From: Acidobacteriota bacterium
Lineage (GTDB): Bacteria; Acidobacteriota; Thermoanaerobaculia; Multivoradales; J023
Assembly: GCA_029263395.1 (NCBI GenBank)
Contig: JAJCXO010000080.1
Span: forward strand, 1 to 64,000
Direction of reading: 5' to 3'
Length of the DNA stretch: 64,000 nt
Of the stretch, positions 33,803 through 42,285 are shown one piece after another (the first letter of the stretch is position 1; each line of letters starts with the position of its first letter). Both the position numbers and the translations under genes were made by a program. Below the pieces are notes generated by a model that worked only from the letters and a program-made list of their open reading frames with translations, ran no database searches and had not been told where the DNA came from.

Positions 33803-34774
33803 TCACGGGTAAATCCAGGTTCCCGTGCTGCCTTGGAGGGCCTGCTCGAGCGTCAGAACGTCAGTGATCAGCGCCCGTTGGCCTCCGTGTTCCAGAAACT
33901 GACAGGCTGCTTCGATTTTGGGACCCATACTCCCGTCAGGAAACTGCCCGTTTGCCATATGAGCCCGTGCCTCGCCTACGTTCATTGAGCTCAAGAGCGT
34001 TTCCTGGGCGGTCCCGAAGTTGAGGGCAACCTGCTCTACAGCGGTCAGAATGTAAAGTTCCTCGGCGCAGAGTTCATGGGCCATGACCGCGGATGCCAGG
34101 TCTTTGTCGATCACCGCCTCAACACCTTGCAGTTGGCCATCCTCGGCTCTTGCGACCGGGATACCGCCACCGCCGGTGACAATCACCAGAGCTCCGGAAT
34201 CGATGAGTGTGAGGATCAGTTGACGTTCGACCACCGCAATCGGCTTGGGAGAAGGAACAACCCGGCGCCAGCCTCGCCCAGAATCTTCTTTCATGATCCA
34301 ACCGCGCTGTTCCTCTAGAATCGAAACTTCGTGTTTCTGGAAGAACGGTCCGACGTACTTGGTCGGGTTTTGCAACGCAGGGTCGTCGGGATCAACTTCG
34401 ACGAGACTGAGAAGGGCGCAGACCGGTTGTTCCAAGCCGTGACTCAGCAAGCGGTTGCGCAGCACTCGTTCGATCATGTAGCCGAGGCCGCCTTGCAGGT
34501 CAGCAACCATCAGATCGAGCGGCAAGTCGGGAGCTTGTCCCCGAGCGAGCTCGACACGAATCATCTGATTGCCGACTTGTGGTCCGTTACCATGGGTCAA
34601 CACAACTTCATAACCTTGCTGGACAAGGTAGATGACGCTATCCAGGCTATGGTTGAGATTGGCATAGTCCTGGCCAACACTGCCATCGTCACCTGGGCGT
34701 GTGATCGCATTGCCGCCGAGAGCGACGATGACACGGCATGGCTTAGGGAGAGTTGATTCGGTGCTGGTGGTCAT
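33803..34774 (-). CDS. arcC: Carbamate kinase
   Basis: A 323-residue amino acid kinase family enzyme that interconverts carbamoyl phosphate plus ADP with carbamate plus ATP. ALGGNAI, THGNGPQVGNQ, PTKYVGPFF and TGGGGIPV are carbamate kinase signatures, and length is typical. It would normally complete arginine deiminase, allantoin or agmatine fermentation, but no ornithine carbamoyltransferase or arginine deiminase is in the window. Its start overlaps the upstream M29-like gene as TAATG, so the two are coupled. The link with a peptidase suggests nitrogen salvage from peptides or another carbamoyl donor; this is inference. Confidence 0.93.
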   Translation of the reverse strand: MTTSTESTLPKPCRVIVALGGNAITRPGDDGSVGQDYANLNHSLDSVIYLVQQGYEVVLTHGNGPQVGNQMIRVELARGQAPDLPLDLMVADLQGGLGYMIERVLRNRLLSHGLEQPVCALLSLVEVDPDDPALQNPTKYVGPFFQKHEVSILEEQRGWIMKEDSGRGWRRVVPSPKPIAVVERQLILTLIDSGALVIVTGGGGIPVARAEDGQLQGVEAVIDKDLASAVMAHELCAEELYILTAVEQVALNFGTAQETLLSSMNVGEARAHMANGQFPDGSMGPKIEAACQFLEHGGQRALITDVLTLEQALQGSTGTWIYP

Positions 34775-35925
34775 TAGATTGCGTAGCTCTGGTCGCGCAT
34801 CAGAGGAAGGGTTTCTCCATCCGGCATCGCCAACATCAAACTTCGGATTTGGATTGCGGGCTGAGTTTCGCTGAGATAAACCCGGTCGATGTGTACAGCA
34901 GCAGCAGGCGAGCTGAACTGGGCCGCGCCCACTTGTCCTCCAAAGTGGTCACTCCTTCCGAAGGCAATATGCAGTCCGAGTTTCTCGTCGAGCAAAATCT
35001 GGCCGATCGGTTGGATGCCGAAGTCGCTCAAGACGCCGAGGCCGAGTTCGGCTAGATTGCCGTAAGCGGGCTCGCGAGTTAGGTACTGAGCTTGCTCCCG
35101 AGAGGCTGGGCCTTCACTCTCGACTGCCACCGCTCGGTTACCTTCGATTCGGAAAGCAACCACTTCATCGCCAAACTGAACCGGCAGGATACCTGCCGAG
35201 CGACTGGCATCCCCAACATGCTCGCCCTCGTAAGGCACGATGTAGGCTTCTCCTGATGGTAAGTTTCCCGCGGTGCCAGGCCGCGTTACAAGGCCGCTAG
35301 ATGCATGAGCCGTCCGATGTCTGAGGTCGAGCTGGAGCATGGCGGTGCCAGCGTCGGTCTCAAAGCGAAAGTAAGCGGCAGTGGCTCGATCGAGCAGAGT
35401 CTTGAGGCGCTGTACCCTGCGGTCGACCTCGACATAGTCGAGCTTCAAAGCGGGCAGCATGGCAACACTGAAGCCCGGCATGGTTGCGGCACGAAATCCG
35501 TGACGGGCAGCTGCCAGCTTGAGTGGTGCTGTGGTCGAGAATTGAGTCGGCGCGATGACAATGCTGTGCTGACCAAAAATCGAAGCGAAGGGTTCCGCGG
35601 TGACGATGTCGAGTTCGTTGGCTGAGGCTGGCAGTGATCCTTGGTGGAATGGCCAAGCCATTGTGGGAAGATCGGCATTGTTCTGGCCGACGCTGGCGTA
35701 GAGGTAAAGATCAGCTTTCAAGCCAATACGGTCTGCCATCGCATCGAGACGTCGGGCCCAATCCGCGGCCAACTGACGGCGTTGCTTCCAGGCCGGAAGG
35801 TCGTCGGCAGGGGAGGTTGGGAGATCTGTCAATACCGCGATGCGAGTATCTTGTTCTGTGGGCTGAAAAGCCCGTTGAACGAGAGCGCTGAGCTCGCCGT
35901 CGTTCAGAGATCTGTGCTCTTGCAT
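34774..35925 (-). CDS. M29-like (thermophilic type) aminopeptidase family protein
   Basis: A 383-residue member of the M29/AmpS-like fold, which also includes ring-cleaving dioxygenases such as NicX. The C-terminal metal site looks complete: Glu in PSGEAYIVPYEGE, Glu in NLAELGLG, His in LGLHIAFG and the His/Asp pair in AVHIDRVYL. The N-terminal Rossmann-like half (ARRLDAMADRIGLKADLYLY) aligns only loosely. Peptidase activity is likely but not certain. It heads a minus-strand operon with carbamate kinase and the large membrane protein. Confidence 0.78.
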   Translation of the reverse strand: MQEHRSLNDGELSALVQRAFQPTEQDTRIAVLTDLPTSPADDLPAWKQRRQLAADWARRLDAMADRIGLKADLYLYASVGQNNADLPTMAWPFHQGSLPASANELDIVTAEPFASIFGQHSIVIAPTQFSTTAPLKLAAARHGFRAATMPGFSVAMLPALKLDYVEVDRRVQRLKTLLDRATAAYFRFETDAGTAMLQLDLRHRTAHASSGLVTRPGTAGNLPSGEAYIVPYEGEHVGDASRSAGILPVQFGDEVVAFRIEGNRAVAVESEGPASREQAQYLTREPAYGNLAELGLGVLSDFGIQPIGQILLDEKLGLHIAFGRSDHFGGQVGAAQFSSPAAAVHIDRVYLSETQPAIQIRSLMLAMPDGETLPLMRDQSYAI

Positions 35926-36618
35926 GACTACCCGGATGTCGTTCGAAGGTGACGCTCGAAGTTGAGTTGCTCGAGCGGTTGATCGTCTGAATAGGCTGTG
36001 GCTAATCCTTTATTTTAGCAGGCATGCGGATATCGAAGCGGTGATGGGGAACGATTTATCGCGGGGGTTTAATCGTCGACGGTGTTGCTGTATTCTTGAA
36101 TGTCTCCGGTATGCGTTGTGTTGAGCACAAGGTTCAAGACTCGCGACGGGCTGATTGCAACCGATGGCTGCCAACTTTTTTGGCAGTGATGTCAACTTAT
36201 CTTGCAAGTTCGGTGTCTGAGGTTCTCAGCGCCAACCATTCTTCGGAAGCGCAGCTCGGCAGGGTACCGCGCTTCGGAAGCCTTAAAAGCTTGTCGCTTT
36301 GTGGCGGATTGAAGACTCGGCCAACGGCTCGGCCTGGTAACCGGGTCGAAGTCCAAACTTTGCAGGATGGTTGGCATCTATCATGCAATTCTACTGAGAT
36401 GCGGTGAGGGTTTCTGAGGTTGGAATAGGTGGGTCCGTTGCCCGCTGAATCGTCCGGTTTCCAGCCTCTGGGACAGTGGACGGGGTCAACCGCATTGTCA
36501 ACTTGGCTTCGCTCGAGTTCGGAGATGATGAGTCTCCGTGCAAGCTGTCCCGACACCAAAACGGGGGCTGATGGCTGCGTGATTTTCGCGCACGGCCCCA
36601 ATAGAGGGAAGGAATGCT
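35926..36618. other. Gene-free region rich in hairpins
   Basis: Nearly 700 bases between the divergent aminopeptidase and FG-GAP genes, the longest stretch without a gene. An open frame at 36096-36407 lacks a ribosome binding site and has no protein-like features. Between 36095 and 36375 perfect inverted repeats follow one another closely and are listed as a candidate RNA. Flanking parts (35926-36094 and 36376-36618) show nothing clear. Confidence 0.6.
36095..36375 (+). ncRNA. Candidate structured RNA (series of perfect hairpins)
   Basis: Consecutive perfect stems: CTTGAA 36095-36100 with TTCAAG 36133-36138, enclosing TTGTG 36116-36120 with CACAA 36126-36130; CTGCCAA 36168-36174 with TTGGCAG 36180-36186; AACTT 36194-36198 with AAGTT 36206-36210; CTGAG 36217-36221 with CTCAG 36225-36229; and a 9-bp closing stem GCCAACCAT 36231-36239 with ATGGTTGGC 36367-36375. 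The last encloses GAAGCGC 36246-36252 with GCGCTTC 36269-36275 and a small CCTGG/CCGGG hairpin. This resembles a free-standing RNA or riboswitch-like leader with a multibranch junction. Strand is uncertain because stems read on both; plus is assumed. No family was recognised. Confidence 0.4.
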
Positions 36619-38745
36619 ATGCAAGATCGAGCGCTGTTGAAAACTACCGGCTCGTCGAATTCGGGCACCAGATTGGGAACGTTGGTGACCTGCGGATTGG
36701 CCCTCTTGCTATTCGCCCAGGGGGCGTGGGCGGATGGGGGCGTTGTGTTCCAAGATATCGCGGCTGGTGGTGGCGCCGGTTTGAGTTACGAACGTGTGCG
36801 ATCTGACTCGGATGTCATCTGGGACGACTTTCGGGCTGCCGGTGTCTTCTTTTTCCCAGATACTCCCAACACACCTCTCAAGTCCCGCGGCGCTCCGGGT
36901 GTTGCGATCCTCGACTACGACAACGACGGGGATCTAGACATCTACGTCACCAACGGACCCGAGACCGCCAACAGTCTGTTCTCGAATCAGTTGGTTGAGA
37001 GCGGGCAACTGACGTTTGTCGATGTGGCGACCGCTGCTGGGGTTGGCCTTGCCGATCAAGACAGTTCCGGGGTGTGCTTCGGCGACATCGACAACGATGG
37101 CGACCATGATCTGCTGGTTCTCAGTGGATTTGAGCCTAATCGACTGTTCGAGAACAATGGCGATGGTACGTTTACCGACTTGATGGCATCGAGTGGCCTG
37201 TCCAATGACCAAAAGACATCGGTCTCGTGCACCTTTGGCGATGTCGACAACGATGGTTTGCTCGATGTCTACATCGGCAACTGCTGCCTCGACATGAGTG
37301 ATCAGTTCGCCACCGCATCTGGTGAGCCGTTCGCGTTCAACCAACACAGCCAGCTCTATCTCAATACCGGCGGCAACGTTTTCGTCGACGTCAGTGCTTC
37401 GTCAGGAATCGAAGACCAGAAAGGGTTCCCACCCGGTTTCGACGGTTCTCCTGGCGTAACCTGGGCAGCAGCCATGGTGGATTACGATCTGGATGGTGAC
37501 GTCGACATCATCACTGCCGAGGATCAAGCAGCAGTACCCTTAGCCAGGGATGGCGGCACCGACCGCGGGTTGATCCATCTTTACGACAATGACGGCACCG
37601 GGCATTTCACCGACCTGACGGTCAGCAGCAACCTCAATCGTGCCGGCGCCTGGATGGGGCTGTCGTTCGGGGACATCAATGCGGATGGCCATTTAGATCT
37701 TTTCGGATCTAACCTCGGTGACTATGCAACAACTCTGCTGACGCCACTGGATCCGGTCTACGGCGACTTCGTCAACTATGAGCTCGGTGACATGAGCTCT
37801 CGATGGTACCTGGGTTCGAGCAGCGGAGTATTCGTCGATCCGGGGTTGGGGGCGATCGTCGCGACGCCCTTTGGTTGGGGGACCTCGATGGAAGACTACG
37901 ACAATGATGGTGACACCGACATCATCTACCATGGAGGTCTGTTGCCAGGCCCGACGGTTCAGGGCGCCCCTGGGGTGATCCTACAGAACGATGGCAGCGG
38001 GCAGTTCACCCGCGACATCGCCGCTCTTGCCGGTTCTACGGATCACGAACGTCGGACGGTGCAAGGGATTGCGATGGGAGATCTGAATGACGATGGATTC
38101 TCCGACATCGTCTCGGTGTCCAACTTCGATGTTCCGATATCGGCGTCACTCTCGACGTACAACCACAACTGGGGATCGCCTTTTGATGGCGGTCAGTACT
38201 TCCAGTTTTTTGTACCGACGCCAACACCTCTTTTGACGGATTTTAGCGGTGTTCAATTCGACAATGGTTCGCTTTCGGTCGAGGTCAACAGCGCAGACAA
38301 CGGCAATCGTTCGGCGACCATTCAGCTGTTGGGAACAGTTGGACTGACGAGTGGTGGCTCTGTCAATCGAGACGGTATCGGGGGAGTTGTCCGGTTTCGG
38401 ACGTCCCGTGGCCAAAGAGCGATGAAACCGGTTCTTGGAGGCTCGAGTTATGCTTCGCAGGACAGCTTGGAGCTGGTCTTCGGTATGGAGAGGGCCCGGC
38501 GTGGCCGGGTGGATGTTCTCTGGCCAGGCGGGGTACGCAATCGACTTTACGGCGTTCGACGTGGCGAAGACATCACTTTCCCGGAGATTCCTTGTGACTT
38601 CGCCGGCAGCTGGTCAAGCTTCTTCGAGTATGCGGTCTGTGTTAGCGGAGCGCTACATGAATTGCGCGACGCTGAGGTGATCAGCCACCGCGCGAAGAGT
38701 CGATTCTTCGTCAGTGCGATTCTCGCTTTTCTCGAGGAGCACTGA
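36619..38745 (+). CDS. FG-GAP/VCBS repeat protein with ASPIC/UnbV domain (CRTAC1-like)
   Basis: A 708-residue secreted protein with an N-terminal signal segment (LGTLVTCGLALLLFAQGAWA). Several calcium-binding FG-GAP repeats follow, each built on DxDxDG: DYDNDGDLDIYVTN, DIDNDGDHDLLV, DVDNDGLLDVYIG, DYDLDGDVDII, DINADGHLDLFG, DYDNDGDTDIIYHGG and DLNDDGFSDIVS. These predict an integrin-alpha-like beta-propeller. An ASPIC/UnbV-like part follows (VVRFRTSRGQRAMKPVLGGSSYASQ...VDVLWPGGVRN). Such proteins are abundant in Acidobacteriota and Planctomycetes; their role is unknown. The last 50 residues are extra. GGAAGG lies six bases before the ATG. Confidence 0.9.
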   Translation: MQDRALLKTTGSSNSGTRLGTLVTCGLALLLFAQGAWADGGVVFQDIAAGGGAGLSYERVRSDSDVIWDDFRAAGVFFFPDTPNTPLKSRGAPGVAILDYDNDGDLDIYVTNGPETANSLFSNQLVESGQLTFVDVATAAGVGLADQDSSGVCFGDIDNDGDHDLLVLSGFEPNRLFENNGDGTFTDLMASSGLSNDQKTSVSCTFGDVDNDGLLDVYIGNCCLDMSDQFATASGEPFAFNQHSQLYLNTGGNVFVDVSASSGIEDQKGFPPGFDGSPGVTWAAAMVDYDLDGDVDIITAEDQAAVPLARDGGTDRGLIHLYDNDGTGHFTDLTVSSNLNRAGAWMGLSFGDINADGHLDLFGSNLGDYATTLLTPLDPVYGDFVNYELGDMSSRWYLGSSSGVFVDPGLGAIVATPFGWGTSMEDYDNDGDTDIIYHGGLLPGPTVQGAPGVILQNDGSGQFTRDIAALAGSTDHERRTVQGIAMGDLNDDGFSDIVSVSNFDVPISASLSTYNHNWGSPFDGGQYFQFFVPTPTPLLTDFSGVQFDNGSLSVEVNSADNGNRSATIQLLGTVGLTSGGSVNRDGIGGVVRFRTSRGQRAMKPVLGGSSYASQDSLELVFGMERARRGRVDVLWPGGVRNRLYGVRRGEDITFPEIPCDFAGSWSSFFEYAVCVSGALHELRDAEVISHRAKSRFFVSAILAFLEEH

Positions 38746-38758
38746 CCGGCAACGATAG

Positions 38759-38793
38759 CTAGTCCCGGCCTCTGCCCGAGGAGCCGAGACTAG
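38759..38793 (+). terminator. Hairpin after the FG-GAP gene
   Basis: CTAGTC...CGGC at 38759-38768 pairs with GCCG...GACTAG ending at 38793, 11 of 14 positions matching, 13 bases after the stop. There is no T-run. A second perfect stem follows at 38819-38844. Confidence 0.4.
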
Positions 38794-38818
38794 TAGTTAC
38801 GCTGTTTGGCTACAAAAG

Positions 38819-38844
38819 AGGCTTCGCCGTCCGTGGCGAAGCCT
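38819..38844 (+). terminator. Perfect hairpin ahead of the RND pump
   Basis: AGGCTTCGCC at 38819-38828 pairs perfectly with GGCGAAGCCT at 38835-38844 around a GTCCGT loop. It ends 15 bases before the chosen RND start, which argues against using the upstream in-frame start at 38806, since that would place the hairpin inside the coding region. Confidence 0.45.
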
Positions 38845-38859
38845 TCTACAATAGGCTTC

Positions 38860-41800
38860 ATGAAAGCCATCTTGGAGCAATTCGCCCGTCATGGCGTCGC
38901 AGCGAATTTGCTGATGGCAATGATTGTCGTCGGGGGTTTCGTGAGCCTAGGGAAGATCCGTACTCAGGTTTTCCCTAGCTTCGACACCGACCTCATCTCG
39001 ATTACTGTGCCTTACCTCGGTGCAGCCCCGGAGGAGGTCGAGCAGGCGGTGTGTGCCCGGGTCGAGGAGCGGGTTCAGGACTTGGAGTTCGTAGACCGTG
39101 TGCGATCTGTTGCTGCCGAGGGCATCGGAACGATAACCCTCGAAGTTCTGGCTGGAGTCGATCTAGACCGGGCCGTCAACGAAGTTGCTGCCAGAGTTGA
39201 CGCGATCGATTCTTTCCCAGCGGAAGTCGAGAAGCCGATCATTCAGCGGATCGAACCCCAACATCAGGTTTTGAGTGTCGCGATTTCTGGACCGCTGGAC
39301 GAGCTCAGCCTGCGACGATTAGGAGAGCGAGCTCGCGACGACATCTCTGCACTGGACGGTGTCAGCCGAGTCCAGTTAGCTGGCAGTCGGTCCTACGAGA
39401 TTGCCATCGAAGTGTCTGAGCGAGCGCTGCTGCGTCATGGCTTGACCTTCGATCAGGTAGCTGAGGCGGTGCGACGGTCTTCGGTAGATCTTCCCGGAGG
39501 GACGGTCAAGGCAGCCAGTGGCGAGATCCTTCTGCGAACCCGTGGTCAAGCTTATCGCGGCGACGACTTTAGCAAGCTGCTGTTGCTAACCGAGGCTGAT
39601 GGTGCGCGCTTGACGGTCGGCGACGTGGCGACGGTGGTCGACGGTTTTGCAGAAACCGAGCAATCGACCCGTTTCGACGATCAGCCAGCGATTCTCGTGC
39701 AGGTCTATCGAGTGGGTGCTCAGGACGTCATCGATGTTGCAGATCGAGTGAAAGCGTATGTCGACGAGGCGCGATCATGGCTTCCGGCAGGAGTACAAAT
39801 GACCGCCTGGCAGGACGAGACGACCGTGCTCCGAGGCCGACTCGACACCTTGAAGCGTAATGCTCTAGCTGGTTTGGTTTTGGTCCTGGTCGTTTTGGCG
39901 CTGTTCCTCGAGCCACGGGTGGCCTTCTGGGTTGGGGTCGGTATCCCGATCTCTTATCTGGGGGCTGCGTGGGTGATGCCGGCCTTCGGCCTGTCGATCA
40001 ATATCGTTTCGTTGTTCTCCGGCATCATCGTCTTGGGTATGGTGGTGGATGACGCGATTGTGGTGAGTGAGAATATCTACGGCCACTTCGAGCGGGGCAA
40101 AGACGGCCTGACGGCGGCTATTGACGGAACCCGAGAAGTAGCGATTCCGGTCTTATTCTCGATGTTGACGACGGTTGCCGCTTTCTCACCCCTGATTGTG
40201 ATGGCCGGGGTGTTGGGGAAGGTCATTCGTGTCATTCCACTGATCGCAATCGCAATCCTGGCATTCTCATTGATCGAGTCCCTGTTGATCCTGCCACGGC
40301 ATCTTTCACACCTCCGGCATCGGCAGACGCAGTCGGATGGCAAGATGTCCTGGAACTTGTGGCAAAACATCCAAGATGCATTTGCTCGGGCATTGCGTTG
40401 GACAATAAGCCGTCTTTATCTACCGCTGTTGCGCTGGGCTCTGACCTGGCGGTACACCAGTGTTGGTATCAGTCTCGCCGTCTTGTTCCTGACGCTCGGG
40501 TATGTTGCTGGTGGCCATATCAAGTTCAACTTCTTCCCGCCGGTTGCTGCCGACAATCTCGTTGCTCTACTGAACATGCCGCAGGGGACACCAGCAGAAG
40601 TCACTGCTGCCAGCTTGGCGCGACTCGAGGCAAGCTCAGGAGAACTCCGCCAGCAACTCGAGGCAGAAGGAGAAATTGGTGTAGTACGGCATGTGTTGAC
40701 CTCGATCGGTGAGCAGCCATTCCGCAGTCGCCAGAGTAGCAATACAACCGGACTCTCGGCGAGCTTTACAGGCTCGCACCTTGGCGAAGTCAATATCGAG
40801 TTGACTCCCGCCGAGCAACGTGAAACTACCGCCGAGGGGTTGCTGCTGCGTTGGCGGGAGCTGACAGGACCTCTGCCAGATGCTACTGAATTGACCTTCA
40901 ATGCTTCCTTGTTTACTACCGGTGAGGCCATCGACATCCAACTCGCCGGTCGCGATTTGGCTGAATTACGCAGCGCTGCGACGGAGCTAGAGAGTGCTTT
41001 GGCTATCTATCCGGGTGTTCTCGGCATCGCTAACTCTTTTCGTGCCGGCAAACAGCAGCTGGAGCTCTCGATCAGCCCAGAAGCGGAAACTCTAGGCTTG
41101 ACACTGTCTGATCTGGCCCGGCAGGTTCGTCAGGCCTTCTATGGTGAAGAGGCTCAGCGTATCCAGCGTGATCGTGACGAGGTTCGTGTGATGGTGCGTT
41201 ATCCGGCAAGCGATCGAAAATCGCTGTCGAGCTTGGAGAACATGCGTATCCGAACGCCAGCCGGCGCCGAAGTACCCTTCGCGGTGGTTGGGCGCGTCGA
41301 GCCAGGACGGGGATTTGCCACGATCGAGCGCACAGATCGCAGACGCACCGTCAACGTCACTGCCGCCGTAGATCTCACTCGTGCCAACAGTAACGAAATC
41401 TTGGCTGATGTCGAACGGACTGCATTGGCTGACATTCTCGCTCGATACAGTGGCATGACCTACAGTTTCGATGGGCAAAGGCGCCAGCAGCAAGAGACCC
41501 AAGCAAGTTTGAGTGGTAGCTTGTTGATGGCCTTGTTTCTTATTTATGCGTTGCTTGCGGTGCCGTTTCGGTCCTATGTTCAGCCGCTGATCGTGATGGC
41601 TGCAATCCCGTTTGGCATTATCGGAGCGATTTGGGGCCATGTCCTCATGGGGCAGAATCTGACCGCTTTTTCAGGCTTTGGAATTGTCGCGCTCACCGGC
41701 GTCGTAGTCAACGATAGCCTGGTCTTGGTGAGTTTCATCAACCGATCCTACCGTTCCTCTGTACCGCTGGTGGAATCTTTGGTCGAGGCCGGGGCTAGCC

Positions 41801-42021
41801 GATTCAGGCCCATTATCCTAACGTCAGTGACAACCTTTGTAGGGCTCACGCCGCTGCTTCTCGAGCGAAGCATCCAGGCCCAATTCCTGATCCCAATGGT
41901 GACGTCCATCGCCTTCGGTTTGCTGTTCGGGACGGTGATCATCCTGGTCTTGGTACCAGTGCTCTACCACATACTGCGGGATCTTCAGGGTTTGATAGGT
42001 CGACGACGGAGTACTGTCTAG
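38860..42021 (+). CDS. RND-family efflux transporter permease
   Basis: A 1053-residue inner-membrane proton-driven pump of the AcrB/HAE1 type. It has the duplicated architecture: TM1 (VAANLLMAMIVVGGFVSL), a large periplasmic porter loop (about 35-330), TM2-7 including IVVLGMVVDDAIVVSENIY with the paired Asp of the proton relay, and a second half with its own loop and TM8-12 (GFGIVALTGVVVNDSLVLVSFINR). No membrane fusion protein or outer-membrane channel gene is adjacent, so partners must be encoded elsewhere. TACAAT at 38847-38852 lies seven bases before the ATG, with no Shine-Dalgarno, consistent with a leaderless message. The TAG stop lies inside the terminal repeat of the MITE-like element. 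Confidence 0.95.
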   Translation: MKAILEQFARHGVAANLLMAMIVVGGFVSLGKIRTQVFPSFDTDLISITVPYLGAAPEEVEQAVCARVEERVQDLEFVDRVRSVAAEGIGTITLEVLAGVDLDRAVNEVAARVDAIDSFPAEVEKPIIQRIEPQHQVLSVAISGPLDELSLRRLGERARDDISALDGVSRVQLAGSRSYEIAIEVSERALLRHGLTFDQVAEAVRRSSVDLPGGTVKAASGEILLRTRGQAYRGDDFSKLLLLTEADGARLTVGDVATVVDGFAETEQSTRFDDQPAILVQVYRVGAQDVIDVADRVKAYVDEARSWLPAGVQMTAWQDETTVLRGRLDTLKRNALAGLVLVLVVLALFLEPRVAFWVGVGIPISYLGAAWVMPAFGLSINIVSLFSGIIVLGMVVDDAIVVSENIYGHFERGKDGLTAAIDGTREVAIPVLFSMLTTVAAFSPLIVMAGVLGKVIRVIPLIAIAILAFSLIESLLILPRHLSHLRHRQTQSDGKMSWNLWQNIQDAFARALRWTISRLYLPLLRWALTWRYTSVGISLAVLFLTLGYVAGGHIKFNFFPPVAADNLVALLNMPQGTPAEVTAASLARLEASSGELRQQLEAEGEIGVVRHVLTSIGEQPFRSRQSSNTTGLSASFTGSHLGEVNIELTPAEQRETTAEGLLLRWRELTGPLPDATELTFNASLFTTGEAIDIQLAGRDLAELRSAATELESALAIYPGVLGIANSFRAGKQQLELSISPEAETLGLTLSDLARQVRQAFYGEEAQRIQRDRDEVRVMVRYPASDRKSLSSLENMRIRTPAGAEVPFAVVGRVEPGRGFATIERTDRRRTVNVTAAVDLTRANSNEILADVERTALADILARYSGMTYSFDGQRRQQQETQASLSGSLLMALFLIYALLAVPFRSYVQPLIVMAAIPFGIIGAIWGHVLMGQNLTAFSGFGIVALTGVVVNDSLVLVSFINRSYRSSVPLVESLVEAGASRFRPIILTSVTTFVGLTPLLLERSIQAQFLIPMVTSIAFGLLFGTVIILVLVPVLYHILRDLQGLIGRRRSTV

Positions 42022-42200
42022 GTTTTGTCCCGTTTAGCCATTTTCGGCTCAAGGAGGGCAGGTCTTGACGAGCGAGCAAGCAGCGGGCTTGTTTGAACTG
42101 CGCACCTGTTTCTGCCTGAGATCCGGCAAGTTCTGGAGCTGCGGCGCAGCCCACGGATCGACCGAGCTCTCGATGCATTCTTGGACAGGATCTAAGCTAG
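42018..42200 (-). repeat. MITE-like element, copy C (inverted)
   Basis: Inverted relative to copy A at 10603-10829 and very similar over long blocks (GCATCGAGAGCTCGGTCG, GTGGGCTGCGCCGCAGCTCC and CCGGATCTC on the minus strand). It lacks about 45 central bases present in copy A. Ends are CTAGG at 42018 and CTAAGCTAG ending at 42200, weaker inverted repeats than in copy A. Its left end supplies the TAG stop of the RND gene. Confidence 0.7.
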
Positions 42201-42228
42201 TGTCGAGATTCTCGGGACAAGAAACAGC

Positions 42229-42262
42229 AAAAGCCCCGAAGCCGATGGCTTGCGGGGCTTTT
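42229..42262 (-). terminator. Intrinsic bidirectional terminator
   Basis: AAAAGCCCC at 42229-42237 pairs with GGGGCTTTT at 42254-42262, giving a GC-rich stem with A- and T-runs on both sides. It serves the barrel gene (stop 24 bases away on the minus strand) and possibly the RND gene on the plus strand. It is the only classical intrinsic terminator noticed in the window. Confidence 0.85.
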
Positions 42263-42285
42263 CGGAATCGATCAGGACTCGGTGC

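Noticed and set aside
36231-36375. Cyclic di-GMP riboswitch
   Set aside because: The conserved receptor and tetraloop words of the GEMM families are not present in either orientation.
36096-36407. A 103-codon frame in the gene-free region
   Set aside because: No ribosome binding site, no protein-like composition, and it lies on the hairpin series.
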